Below are positions 9,977 through 18,432 of a stretch of 64,000 bases of DNA, piece by piece. The stretch spans positions 124,001 through 188,000 of the forward strand of contig JAHLLI010000008.1 of assembly GCA_020444245.1 (NCBI GenBank), written 5' to 3'. The position numbers and the translations under genes are program-made. This DNA is from Actinomycetales bacterium. GTDB taxonomy: Bacteria; Actinomycetota; Actinomycetes; Actinomycetales; Cellulomonadaceae. Each line of letters opens with the position of its first letter. Position 1 is the first letter of the stretch. The notes under the pieces were generated by a model, which worked only from the letters and a program-made list of their open reading frames with translations, was not told where the DNA came from and made no database searches.

Positions 9977-10599
9977 TGCGGTGGCCTCGAGCCCGCGGCG
10001 GAGCCCGGGCCGGGACCGGTGGCACGTAGTCCACCGTGGACCAGGGCGAGTGTCCGGGCCGTGACCTCGTCGAGCCCCGCGCCGTGCACCACCGCGCGCG
10101 TGGCGCCCTCGATCAGGCCCATGACGAGATCGGCGGTGAGCCCCGGGTCGGGTGCCCCCAGGTCCGCGAGGGCCGCCCGCAGCGGAGCCTGCTGGCCGAG
10201 GTGCAGCTCGGCCAGTCGCGCGGTGCACTCCGCAGGCAGGTCGGCGTCGGCGAGGGCGGACAGCGCGCGGTGCGTGGTGTCGGTCGTGGTGCTCAGGGCC
10301 GTCCGGACGAACGCGTCGACCCGGCCCATCGGGTCGGCCGCCGCGGCGGTGTCGGCGTCGAGCCGCGCGAGGGAGCGCGGCATGAGGTCCTCCACCAGGG
10401 CGGCGATGAGGGCCGGGGCCGAGTCGAAGTACTGGTAGACGCTCGAGCGGGCGAGCCCGGCCTGCGCCCCGACGGCGCCGATCGTGACGGCCTCCACGCC
10501 GCTCTCGGCCAGGAGGCTCTCGGCCGCGTCCAGGAGGGCCCGACGCCGGCGGCGGTGGTGCTCGGCGACGGTGGGCGCGTCGATCTTCGGCATCGCCAC
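9973..10599 (-). CDS. TetR/AcrR family regulator
   Basis: RRALLDAAESLLAESGVEAVTIGAVGAQAGLARSSVYQYFDS HTH; divergent from an MFS gene. Confidence 0.93.
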   Translation of the reverse strand: MAMPKIDAPTVAEHHRRRRRALLDAAESLLAESGVEAVTIGAVGAQAGLARSSVYQYFDSAPALIAALVEDLMPRSLARLDADTAAAADPMGRVDAFVRTALSTTTDTTHRALSALADADLPAECTARLAELHLGQQAPLRAALADLGAPDPGLTADLVMGLIEGATRAVVHGAGLDEVTARTLALVHGGLRATGPGPGSAAGSRPPH

Positions 10600-10644
10600 C
10601 TCCCGTCCCTATGGCCGTCGAGCCCCTCGACTTGATGCCGACAG

Positions 10645-10655
10645 TATCGTCGATA
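10645..10655. promoter_or_regulatory. Candidate TetR operator (TATCG-T-CGATA) in the divergent promoter
   Basis: Imperfect palindrome between the divergent start codons; flanked by direct repeats GATGCCGAC at 10634-10642 and 10657-10665. Confidence 0.5.
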
Positions 10656-10665
10656 AGATGCCGAC

Positions 10666-12270
10666 GTGAGTGTCGAGAAAAACGTGTCCTTCCCCCACCG
10701 CTGGTGGGCCCTTGCCGCCGTCGCCCTCGGGGTGTCGCTGATCATCATGGACGCGACGGTGGTCAACGTCGCCCTCCCGGTGATCATCGAGGACCTCGGC
10801 CTCAGTGCGACCCAGGCCGAGTGGATGAACGCGATCTACTCCTTGGTGTTCGCCGCGTTGCTGCTGACCGTCGGGCGGGTGGGCGACCTGTACGGCCGGC
10901 GACGCATCTTCGCCGCGGGCATGACCGTGTTCGTCCTGGCCAGCATCGCTGCGGGCGCCTCCGGCTCCGCCGAGGTGCTGATCGGGGCCCGGCTGATCCA
11001 GGGCATCGGGGCCGCGATGATCCTGCCCGCGACGTTGTCGACCCTGAACGCGGTGTTCGTCGGCCGCGAGCGGGCGATCGCGTTCGCCGTCTGGGGTTCG
11101 ACGATCGGTGGCATGGCCGCCGTGGGGCCACTCGTGGGGGGTTGGCTGACCACTGACGTGTCCTGGCGCTGGGCGTTCTGGCTGAGCGTCCCGGTGGGGC
11201 TCGCCGTGCTCGCCGGCATCGCCTGGGCGGTCCCCGAGACGCGGGACGAGACCGCGGGGCGAGGCCTCGACTGGGGCGGCGTGGCGCTCTCGGCGGTGGG
11301 CATGGGCGCCATCGTCTTCGCGCTGATCGAGAGCCGGACGTACGGCTGGTGGCGGCAGGGCTCCGGTGCGATCTCGCCGGTGCCGATCGCCCTGGTGGGC
11401 GGCGTCGCGCTGATGGCGGCCTTCGTCGCGCTCCAGCGCACCCGGCGCCGGGCGGGACGCGTCGTGCTCGTCGACCTGCGGCTGCTCGGGATCCGCTCGT
11501 TCCGGTTCGGCTCGATCGCCGCGCTGATCGTGGCGCTCGGCGAGTTCGGGCTGATCTTCACCCTGCCGCTGCTGCTGCAGAACGCGCTCGGGTACTCGGC
11601 GCTCGGGACCGGGTGGCTCATCGTCAGCCTGGCCGTCGGGACGTTCCTGGTCTCGGGTGCCACGCCGGAGCTCACGGCAGCCCTGGGCGGGCGGGCCGTG
11701 GTGCGGATCGGGCTCGCGCTCGAGGCCGTCGCGGTCGGCGGGCTCGCGCTGACGCTGACCGCGACGATCGGCACCTGGGCGATCGCGGGATGGCTGTTCC
11801 TCTACGGCGCGGGGGTCGGGATGGCCACCGCGCAGCTGACCAGCGTGATCCTCGCCGAGGTGCCGGTCGCCGAGTCCGGCCAGGCCTCGGGGCTGCAGAG
11901 CACCTTCCGTCAGCTCGGCTCCGCGCTGGGCGTGGCGGTGCTGGGCACGCTCCTGCTCACCACGCTCGGCTCCGCCACCAGCACGAGGCTCGCGGACGCC
12001 GGCGTCCCTGCCGCGCAGCGCGACCAGGTGGTGCAGGTCGTGACCGGTTCGGCCGGCTCGGCGATCCCCGGGCTCCAGGCGGACCCGACGACCGCGCCCG
12101 CGGGTGACGCGGCCGCGGCGGCGATGATCCACGCGAGCAAGGTCACCACCGGCGGCGCCGCGCTGGTGATCGCCCTCGGGCTCGCGGCCACCTGGGCGCT
12201 GCCCTTCGTGGCGCCGCCCGAGCGCCGGCCCCGCAACCGGCGCAAGCCCGAGCGCAGCACCGCGTCCTGA
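10666..12270 (+). CDS. MFS transporter, DHA2-like drug efflux
   Basis: 14-TM-like 534 aa; FPHRWWALAAVALGVSLIIMDATVVNVALPVI...GRVGDLYGRRRIF...GASGSAEVLIGARLIQGIGAAMILPATLSTL. Confidence 0.93.
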   Translation: MSVEKNVSFPHRWWALAAVALGVSLIIMDATVVNVALPVIIEDLGLSATQAEWMNAIYSLVFAALLLTVGRVGDLYGRRRIFAAGMTVFVLASIAAGASGSAEVLIGARLIQGIGAAMILPATLSTLNAVFVGRERAIAFAVWGSTIGGMAAVGPLVGGWLTTDVSWRWAFWLSVPVGLAVLAGIAWAVPETRDETAGRGLDWGGVALSAVGMGAIVFALIESRTYGWWRQGSGAISPVPIALVGGVALMAAFVALQRTRRRAGRVVLVDLRLLGIRSFRFGSIAALIVALGEFGLIFTLPLLLQNALGYSALGTGWLIVSLAVGTFLVSGATPELTAALGGRAVVRIGLALEAVAVGGLALTLTATIGTWAIAGWLFLYGAGVGMATAQLTSVILAEVPVAESGQASGLQSTFRQLGSALGVAVLGTLLLTTLGSATSTRLADAGVPAAQRDQVVQVVTGSAGSAIPGLQADPTTAPAGDAAAAAMIHASKVTTGGAALVIALGLAATWALPFVAPPERRPRNRRKPERSTAS

Positions 12271-12285
12271 CGGTCGGCGCGGGCG

Positions 12286-12906
12286 CTACTCGAAGCGGCT
12301 CGGGTCCCCCGCGCCCACCCTGACGACCTCGGGCTCCGGTCCGGACCAGTCGATCACCGTGGTGAGCTCGGGGTTCACGGGGCCGGCGTCGATCACTGCG
12401 TCGACCGCGTGGTCGAGCTCCTCCTTGACCGTCCAGGCGTCCGTGGGCGGCTCGTCCGCGCCGGGCAGCAGCAGCGTGGAGGACAGCAACGGCTCCCCGA
12501 GCTCGCGGACCAGGGCGAGCGCCACCGGGTGGGAGGGGATGCGCACCCCGACGGTCCGCTTCCTCGGGTGGGCGAGACGGCGCGGGACCTCCTTGGTGGC
12601 CGGCAGGATGAACGTGAACGGCCCGGGCGTGCTCGACTTGATCGCGCGGAACTGGATGTTGTCCAGGTAGACGAACCGGCCGAGCTGGGCGAAGTCGGAG
12701 CACACCAGCGTGAAGTGGTGGCGCTCGGACAGGCCGCGGATGCGCCGGATCCGGTCCGCCGCAGTGTGGCTGTCCAGGTGCGCGCCGAAGGCGAACCCGG
12801 TGTCGGTCGGGTACACCACCAGTGCGTCGTCGCGCAGCATCGCGACCACCTGCGCGACCGCGCGGGGCTGCGGGTCGTGCGGGTGCATCTCGACGAACCT
12901 GGCCAT
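12286..12906 (-). CDS. L-threonylcarbamoyladenylate synthase family (YciO/Sua5-like)
   Basis: YPTDTGFAFGAHLDS...ADRIRRIRGLSERHHFTLVCSDFAQLGRFVYLDN...KSSTPGPFTFILPAT. Confidence 0.92.
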   Translation of the reverse strand: MARFVEMHPHDPQPRAVAQVVAMLRDDALVVYPTDTGFAFGAHLDSHTAADRIRRIRGLSERHHFTLVCSDFAQLGRFVYLDNIQFRAIKSSTPGPFTFILPATKEVPRRLAHPRKRTVGVRIPSHPVALALVRELGEPLLSSTLLLPGADEPPTDAWTVKEELDHAVDAVIDAGPVNPELTTVIDWSGPEPEVVRVGAGDPSRFE

Positions 12907-12951
12907 GCGACGAGGGTAGGCCCGCGACCGGCCCGTCGGGCCGGCACGCTC

Positions 12952-13030
12952 GTTCGCATGCGTACACGTGCGCGCGCTCGTCCGGCGGGGCGTTCGAACG
13001 TGCGCCGGAGCTCGCATGCGAACACCTGGG
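12952..13030. repeat. Intergenic repeat element, copy 1
   Basis: GTTCGCATGCGTAC (12952), GTTCGAACGTGCGC (12992), GCTCGCATGCGAAC (13010); same spacing and long blocks identical to copy 2 at 14843. Confidence 0.75.
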
Positions 13031-13063
13031 CGGGAGGGGCGGACGTGGCGAGAACCGCCGCGC

Positions 13064-13804
13064 TCAGGCGGGGATCAGGCCCAGCAGGCCGCCCAGCAGG
13101 CGCATCTCGTGGTCGAAGAACGCTGCGGGGTCGTCCAGGACGTCGAACGTCCGGTGCCCGAACACCTCGAACGACACCGCGCCGAACAGGTGCGTCCAGC
13201 CGATCAGACCACGCACGACCATCGAGTCCGGCACCTCGGGCGGCATCGTCGCGCGCAGTGGGGCGATCGCGGCGTGCATCCGCTCGGCGTCCGCCCCTGG
13301 CGCCGGCACCGGCAGCCCGGCGGCGAGCGCGTCGCCCAGCAGCGCCATGAGCAGGCGGGGGATCCGGGTCGCCGGCCCGACGGTGTCCTGCGGTGCGGCG
13401 TACCCGGGCACGGGCGAGCCGTAGATCAGCGCGTACTCCTGCGGGTTGGCCAGCGCCCAGTCGCGTGTGGCGTGGCAGATGGCCATCCAGCGCTCCGCCG
13501 GTCCCGCGTCGTGCACGGCCGCCTCGGCGGCCTCGGCCGCCTCGCCGAGCGAGTCGTAGCCGGCGATGATCAGCCGGGTCAGCAGCGCGTCCTTGTGCGG
13601 CAGGTAGCGGAACAGGGCCGACGGGGCCATGCCCATCTCGCGGGCCACCGCGCGCAGCGACAGCCCGCCCGGGCCGACCTCGGCCAGCTGGGCGCGCGCG
13701 ACGTCGAGGATCTCGGCCGTGACGGCGTCGCGCGCTCGCTCACGGGCGAGCCTGGCTCGGGGTGGCACGGGCCCATCCTGCCCCGACGCGGTGAACGACG
13801 ACAA
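13064..13804 (-). CDS. TetR/AcrR family regulator with WHG-like C-terminal domain
   Basis: VTAEILDVARAQLAEVGPGGLSLRAVAREMGMAPSALFRYLPHKDALLTRLI HTH; C-terminal ANPQEYALIYGSPVPGY. Confidence 0.93.
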   Translation of the reverse strand: MSSFTASGQDGPVPPRARLARERARDAVTAEILDVARAQLAEVGPGGLSLRAVAREMGMAPSALFRYLPHKDALLTRLIIAGYDSLGEAAEAAEAAVHDAGPAERWMAICHATRDWALANPQEYALIYGSPVPGYAAPQDTVGPATRIPRLLMALLGDALAAGLPVPAPGADAERMHAAIAPLRATMPPEVPDSMVVRGLIGWTHLFGAVSFEVFGHRTFDVLDDPAAFFDHEMRLLGGLLGLIPA

Positions 13805-13863
13805 CGGATGCGACCAGCGCTCGCGTCCCAGATCGACGCTCTTGACGTCCGGCCCATCGCCGA

Positions 13864-13874
13864 GAACACTGTTC
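13864..13874. promoter_or_regulatory. Candidate TetR operator GAACA-C-TGTTC
   Basis: Palindrome in the TetR/epimerase divergent intergenic region, extended by GCAGTTC. Confidence 0.45.
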
Positions 13875-13906
13875 GCAGTTCAGACCAATGATCTCAGGAG
13901 GGTGGC

Positions 13907-14821
13907 ATGGCACGGTACGTGGTGGTCGGGTCCGGGAACGTCGGGTCCGCGGTGGCCCGCGAGCTGGCCGGGCGTGGCGACGAGGTGCTGCTCGTCTCGC
14001 GGAGCGGCCGTGGGCCGGAGCTCGACGGGGTGCGCCGCGAGGCGGCCGACGCGACGGACGCCGAGCGTCTGGCGCGCCTCGCCTCTGGCGCGGTCGCCCT
14101 GGTCAACGCGGCCAACCCCGCGTACCACCGTTGGCACCTCGACTGGCCGCCGCTCGCCGCCTCGCTGCTGACCGCCGCCGAGCGGTCCGGGGCCGTCCTG
14201 GTGACCGTCGGCAACCTGTACGGCTACGGGCCGGTCGACGTCCCGATGACCGAGGACCTGCCGCTCGTCGCGCAGACCGTCAAGGGGCGGGTCAGGGCCC
14301 GGATGTGGCTTGACGCGCTCGCGGCGCACGAGGCCGGGCGGGTCCGCGCGGTCGAGGTCCGTGGCTCGGACTACCTGTGCCCGGGTGACCAGAGCATGCT
14401 CGGCGACCGCGTGATGGGGCCGCTGCTCGCCGGGCGGCGCACCCGGGTGCTCGGCGACCTCGACCAGCCGCACACCTGGACGTCCGTCCCCGACGTCGCG
14501 CGCCTGGTGGCCGCGGTCGCGCAGGACGAGCGCGCGTGGGGTCGGGCGTGGCACGTCCCGAGCGTCGCTCCGCGCACCCAGCGCGAGGTGCTCACCGACC
14601 TCGGCGCGCAGGCCGGTGTCCCCGTCCGGCCCGGCGTCGTGCCGCGGGCCGCGCTGCGCGCGGCCGGCCTCGCGTCACCGCTGGTGCGCGCGCTGATCGA
14701 GATGCTCTACGAGTTCGACCGCCCGTTCGTGCTGGACTCCACCGACGCGCAGCGCACCTTCGCCCTCGCCCCGACCCCGTGGGAGGACCAGGTCGAGGCC
14801 CACGTCGCCGCCTACCGCTGA
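13907..14821 (+). CDS. NAD-dependent epimerase/dehydratase (SDR-like)
   Basis: MARYVVVGSGNVGSAVARELAGRGDEVLLVSR; GNLYGYGPVDVPMTEDLP; SD GGAGGG. Confidence 0.88.
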   Translation: MARYVVVGSGNVGSAVARELAGRGDEVLLVSRSGRGPELDGVRREAADATDAERLARLASGAVALVNAANPAYHRWHLDWPPLAASLLTAAERSGAVLVTVGNLYGYGPVDVPMTEDLPLVAQTVKGRVRARMWLDALAAHEAGRVRAVEVRGSDYLCPGDQSMLGDRVMGPLLAGRRTRVLGDLDQPHTWTSVPDVARLVAAVAQDERAWGRAWHVPSVAPRTQREVLTDLGAQAGVPVRPGVVPRAALRAAGLASPLVRALIEMLYEFDRPFVLDSTDAQRTFALAPTPWEDQVEAHVAAYR

Positions 14822-14842
14822 CACGCCCGCCGCGCGCCGGAC

Positions 14843-14925
14843 GTTCGCATGCGAACACGTGCGCGCGGTCGTCCGGCGGAGGGTTCGCGTGCGCGTTCTG
14901 GTTCGTATGCGAACACGCGGGCGGG
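14843..14925. repeat. Intergenic repeat element, copy 2
   Basis: GTTCGCATGCGAAC (14843, perfect palindrome), GTTCGCGTGCGCGT (14883), GTTCGTATGCGAAC (14901); offsets 0/+40/+58 as in copy 1. Confidence 0.75.
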
Positions 14926-14955
14926 GTGGGAGGGCGGCCACGCGGGGGGAGGACG

Positions 14956-14993
14956 CCGACGCGTGCGCACCCCCACGGGCGCGCACGCGTCGG
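14956..14993. terminator. Bidirectional hairpin between convergent genes
   Basis: CCGACGCGTGCGC - 12 nt - GCGCACGCGTCGG, perfect 13-bp stem. Confidence 0.65.
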
Positions 14994-15003
14994 GAGTCGT
15001 CGG

Positions 15004-17070
15004 CTACTCGGGCTTCGGGAGCTTGTCCACCAGGTGCGACGGAAGGATGTCGTAGTGGTCGTGCTCGGAGACGAACGAGCCGCGCCCGCCGGTGAGCGAA
15101 CGCAGGTCGAGCACGTAGCGGCTCAGCTCGGCCTCCGGGACCATCGCCTGGATCGTGCAGCGCCCGTCCGCCGACACCTCCGTGCCTGCGATCCGGCCGC
15201 GCCGCGAGGACAGGTCGCCCATCACGTCGCCCTGGAGGTCGACGGGCACGGTCACAGTGACCATGGACACCGGCTCGAGCACCACGGTCCCGGCCTTCGC
15301 CATCGCCTCCTTGAGCCCGAGCGCGGCCGCGGTGCGGAACGCCATGTCGGAGGAGTCCACCGAGTGCGCCTTGCCGTCGAACGCCTCGACGCGCACGTCG
15401 ACCACCGGGAAGCCGTGCGCCCCGCCGTTCTCCATCGCCTCCATGACGCCCTTCTCGACGGCAGGGATGTAGTTGCGGGGGATCGAGCCCCCGACGATGG
15501 AGTCGACGAACTCCGAGCCGCTGCCGTGCGCCAGCGGGCCCACCCGCAGCATCGCCACGGCGTACTGACCATGCCCGCCGGACTGCTTCTTGAGCTTGCC
15601 CTCGACCTCGACCTGGCGCGCGATCGTCTCCTTGTAGGCGATCTTGACGTCCTCGGTCTCGACGTTGACACCGAACTTGCGGGCCAGCCGCTCCAGGGCG
15701 ACGGCGATGTGAGTGTCGCCGGTGCCGCGCAGGACCGTCTGGTGCTCGGTCCGGTCCACGACGAGGGTCTGGTCCTCGGCGGCGAGCCGCTGGAGGGCGC
15801 TGGACAGCTTGTCGTCGTCGGCCTGGGTGAGGGGCTTGAGCGCGAGCGCGTAGGGCGTCGGGCGGTGCGCCGGGCCCGGGACGGTGACGGTGGTGCCCTT
15901 CTTGGACAGCGTCGACCCGGTGGGCGTGCCGCTGAGCTTGGCCAGCGCGGCGATGTCGCCGGCCTGGACCTCGTCCACCGGCAGGTGCTCCTTGCCGCGC
16001 AGCTTGAACAGGCCGTGCACACGCTCCTCCTGGCCGGTCACGGAGTTGGTGAGCCGGTCCTCGTTCTTGACCGTGCCGGAGAGCACCTTGAACACCGAGA
16101 CCTGCCCGACGAAGGGGTCGGCCATGGTGCGGAACACGTGCAGCAGCGGGTCGCCGCTCGGGTCCGCCGCGACCTCGATGGTCGCGCCGCCGGGCACCGT
16201 GACGGTGGTGTCGCGGTCCGCGGGCGACGGCCCGAGCTCGCAGATGAAGTCGGCGAGCCGGTCGATGCCGACCCCGGTCACCGCGGAGCCCACCAGCACC
16301 GGGAACTCCTGGCAGTCGCGCACCTCGTGCACCAGGGCGCGCTCGAGCTCGGCGGCCTCGACGGGCTCGCCGGACAGGTAGCGCTCGAGCTGCTCGTCGT
16401 CACCGGAGACGATCTCCTCGGCGACCTGCTCGTGCAGCTCGGCCTCCTCGGCGGCGACGTCCTCCGGCATCTCCGCGGTGTGGTGCGTGCCGTCGGCGTC
16501 GTAGTCGAAGCCCGTGTCCGAGAGCACGTCGGCGACGCCGTGGAACGCCTCCTCCTCGCCGATCGGCAGCTCCAGGGGCACCAGGCCGGAGCCCACCAGC
16601 TCGCCGAGCTGACCGAGCACCCGGTGGAAGTCGGCGTGCTGCTTGTCCTCCTTGGTGCAGAAGATCATCCGGGGGATGCCGGCGTCGGCGGCCTGCTGCC
16701 AGGCGATCTCGGTGCCCACCTCGACGCCGTCGACCGCGCTGACCACGACGATCGCGAGGTCGGCGACCGCGAGCGCCTGGTCCATGCCGCCGGCGAAGTC
16801 GGCGTACCCGGGGGCGTCGATGAGGTTGATCGTGTAGGTCTGGCCGTCCGGGGCCTTCCACTCGAACGGTGCGATGGCGGGGGACAGCGAGATCCCGCGC
16901 TTGATCTCCTCCGGCTCCGTGTCGCAGACGGTCGTGCCGTCCTCGATCGAGCCCAACCGCTGGACCACGCCGGCGCGGTGCAGGAGCGCCTCGGCCAACA
17001 TGGTCTTGCCGACACCGCTGTGGCCCACCAGGGCCACATTCCGGATGACAGGCGTCGCCGCCATTCCCAT
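15004..17070 (-). CDS. Elongation factor G-like GTPase (EF-G paralogue)
   Basis: NVALVGHSGVGKTMLAEALLHRAGVV G1 motif, NLIDAPGYADF, EF-G domains; ATG with GGAGAAGGA SD. Confidence 0.93.
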   Translation of the reverse strand: MGMAATPVIRNVALVGHSGVGKTMLAEALLHRAGVVQRLGSIEDGTTVCDTEPEEIKRGISLSPAIAPFEWKAPDGQTYTINLIDAPGYADFAGGMDQALAVADLAIVVVSAVDGVEVGTEIAWQQAADAGIPRMIFCTKEDKQHADFHRVLGQLGELVGSGLVPLELPIGEEEAFHGVADVLSDTGFDYDADGTHHTAEMPEDVAAEEAELHEQVAEEIVSGDDEQLERYLSGEPVEAAELERALVHEVRDCQEFPVLVGSAVTGVGIDRLADFICELGPSPADRDTTVTVPGGATIEVAADPSGDPLLHVFRTMADPFVGQVSVFKVLSGTVKNEDRLTNSVTGQEERVHGLFKLRGKEHLPVDEVQAGDIAALAKLSGTPTGSTLSKKGTTVTVPGPAHRPTPYALALKPLTQADDDKLSSALQRLAAEDQTLVVDRTEHQTVLRGTGDTHIAVALERLARKFGVNVETEDVKIAYKETIARQVEVEGKLKKQSGGHGQYAVAMLRVGPLAHGSGSEFVDSIVGGSIPRNYIPAVEKGVMEAMENGGAHGFPVVDVRVEAFDGKAHSVDSSDMAFRTAAALGLKEAMAKAGTVVLEPVSMVTVTVPVDLQGDVMGDLSSRRGRIAGTEVSADGRCTIQAMVPEAELSRYVLDLRSLTGGRGSFVSEHDHYDILPSHLVDKLPKPE

Positions 17071-17107
17071 TGTCCTTCTCCTTCGTTGGAGTGGCCCTAG
17101 GGGCCCC

Positions 17108-17136
17108 AGGCTAGTCACGCGACCTGGCCGGGCAAA
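17108..17136 (-). promoter_or_regulatory. Sigma70-like promoter for the EF-G-like gene
   Basis: Minus strand TTTGCC-N17-TAGCCT upstream of 17070. Confidence 0.5.
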
Positions 17137-17205
17137 CATGACCTTGGGCCGTGGACGGTCCCGTCCCGGCGACGGTGACACCCACCCTCATCCTCGGTCC
17201 GAACG

Positions 17206-18279
17206 GTGCCGATGACACGTGCTGTGGGGGGCGCACTCGACAGGCTGGGGCGACGCTGGGAACGGCGTCGTGGTGATCAGTACCGGACGTTACCGCCCGG
17301 TGGGAGCGCGCCGGAGGGCGGCTCCCAGGGCGGTGAGCTCACCGTCGAGCACGTGGCGCAGCTGACGTGCCCGCCGGAGCAGGTGTGGCGGCTGGTCTCC
17401 ACGCACGAGGCGCTGACCGTCAACCAGGCGCCCACGGCCCGCGCGTTCGCGCTGCCGGGGCCGAGGGAGCGCTGGTGCGTCGCCGACGTCGGCCTGGGCG
17501 GTGCGCTGCTCGGCGCCCTGGTCGAGGTGCTCGAGCGCGAGGAGGGGTGCCGGGTCGTCACCCGCAGCCTCAGCGAGAGGGGGCAGCCGCGGTACGACTG
17601 GCGCCTCGTCGGCACCCAGGGCGCGACCGGCTCGGAGACCCTCGTCAGGGTGCGCGTCACCGCGAACGCCAACGACCCCGGCTCACAGGCCTGCCAGGCG
17701 AAGGTGCGCAAGCTCGCCGAGGACGAGCTCGGCTGGGCAGCCCATCGACTGGTGGGGGCGCCGCCACCGGCTCCGGTGCCGGGCGGGATGACCGCCGCTC
17801 AGCGTGCCGCCCGCCGCCGCCACGCCGAGTGCCCCCTCGAGGAGCACGACGTGCGCGGGCAGGTCGTGGTCCCGCTGCCGCCGGAGATCGTCTGGGCGGG
17901 CCTGCTCGACGCGTCCACGTTCAGCCTCACGGCCATCGACGGAGAGCGCGCGGCCGTGGTGCCGGGGACGCCGGCGGGCGAGGTCGGTGAGCTGCGCGCG
18001 ATCGTCTCCCTGGTGCGGGGTCTGCCGTACGTCACCTTCCACGAGGTCGTCGAGATCGGTCCGGGACCGCGCCTCGTCCTGCGGGGGCACAGCGCGAGCC
18101 ACCCGCCGCACCTGTTCACCGAGGTCGAGCCGCACCCGCAGGGCAGCATGGTCAGGGCGACCCTGCGCCTCGTCCAGCACCGCGGCTCGGGCATGGCGTC
18201 CGTCGACCTGGTGCGCACGGCGCTGGCCGAGTACCTGGGCCGGCTCCGCCTCGACCTCGTCACGCGGGCCGCCGGCTGA
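17206..18279 (+). CDS. SRPBCC/polyketide-cyclase-like protein with two related halves
   Basis: LTVEHVAQLTCPPEQVWRLVSTHEAL and VRGQVVVPLPPEIVWAGLLDASTF look like two START-like strands. Confidence 0.55.
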   Translation: MPMTRAVGGALDRLGRRWERRRGDQYRTLPPGGSAPEGGSQGGELTVEHVAQLTCPPEQVWRLVSTHEALTVNQAPTARAFALPGPRERWCVADVGLGGALLGALVEVLEREEGCRVVTRSLSERGQPRYDWRLVGTQGATGSETLVRVRVTANANDPGSQACQAKVRKLAEDELGWAAHRLVGAPPPAPVPGGMTAAQRAARRRHAECPLEEHDVRGQVVVPLPPEIVWAGLLDASTFSLTAIDGERAAVVPGTPAGEVGELRAIVSLVRGLPYVTFHEVVEIGPGPRLVLRGHSASHPPHLFTEVEPHPQGSMVRATLRLVQHRGSGMASVDLVRTALAEYLGRLRLDLVTRAAG

Positions 18280-18395
18280 CGGCGCGGCCTGCCGGGGTGG
18301 TCCCCGGCAGGCGCTCCGCGCCGACCGGGACTAGCGTCACGTGGCGTGGGCTTGGGCCACGCGTGACCTGGCGAGTACCGTGGGGGACCTGACGA

Positions 18396-18409
18396 TGGGA
18401 CCGGTCCCA
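18396..18409. promoter_or_regulatory. CebR/CelR-like operator TGGGACCGGTCCCA upstream of the GH94 gene
   Basis: Perfect palindrome, extended to 20 bp CGATGGGACCGGTCCCATCG (18393-18412), 24 bp before the start codon; resembles TGGGAGCGCTCCCA. Confidence 0.7.
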
Positions 18410-18432
18410 TCGAGCGTCCCAGAGAGGCGACC

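Noticed and set aside
7889-10228. 779-aa minus-strand ORF
   Set aside because: Antisense of Gfo/Idh/MocA and TPR genes; GC artefact.
12991-13000. CGTTCGAACG as a possible LexA/SOS box
   Set aside because: Resembles actinobacterial SOS half sites, but lacks the CGAAC-N4-GTTCG spacing and is better explained as the middle site of the repeat element.
12822-13424. Short Arg-rich ORFs spanning repeat copy 1 and similar ones at copy 2
   Set aside because: Their similarity to each other reflects the shared DNA repeat; frames are not consistently conserved and overlap real genes antisense.
14536-17100. 854-aa plus-strand ORF
   Set aside because: Antisense of EF-G-like gene and out of frame with the epimerase gene.
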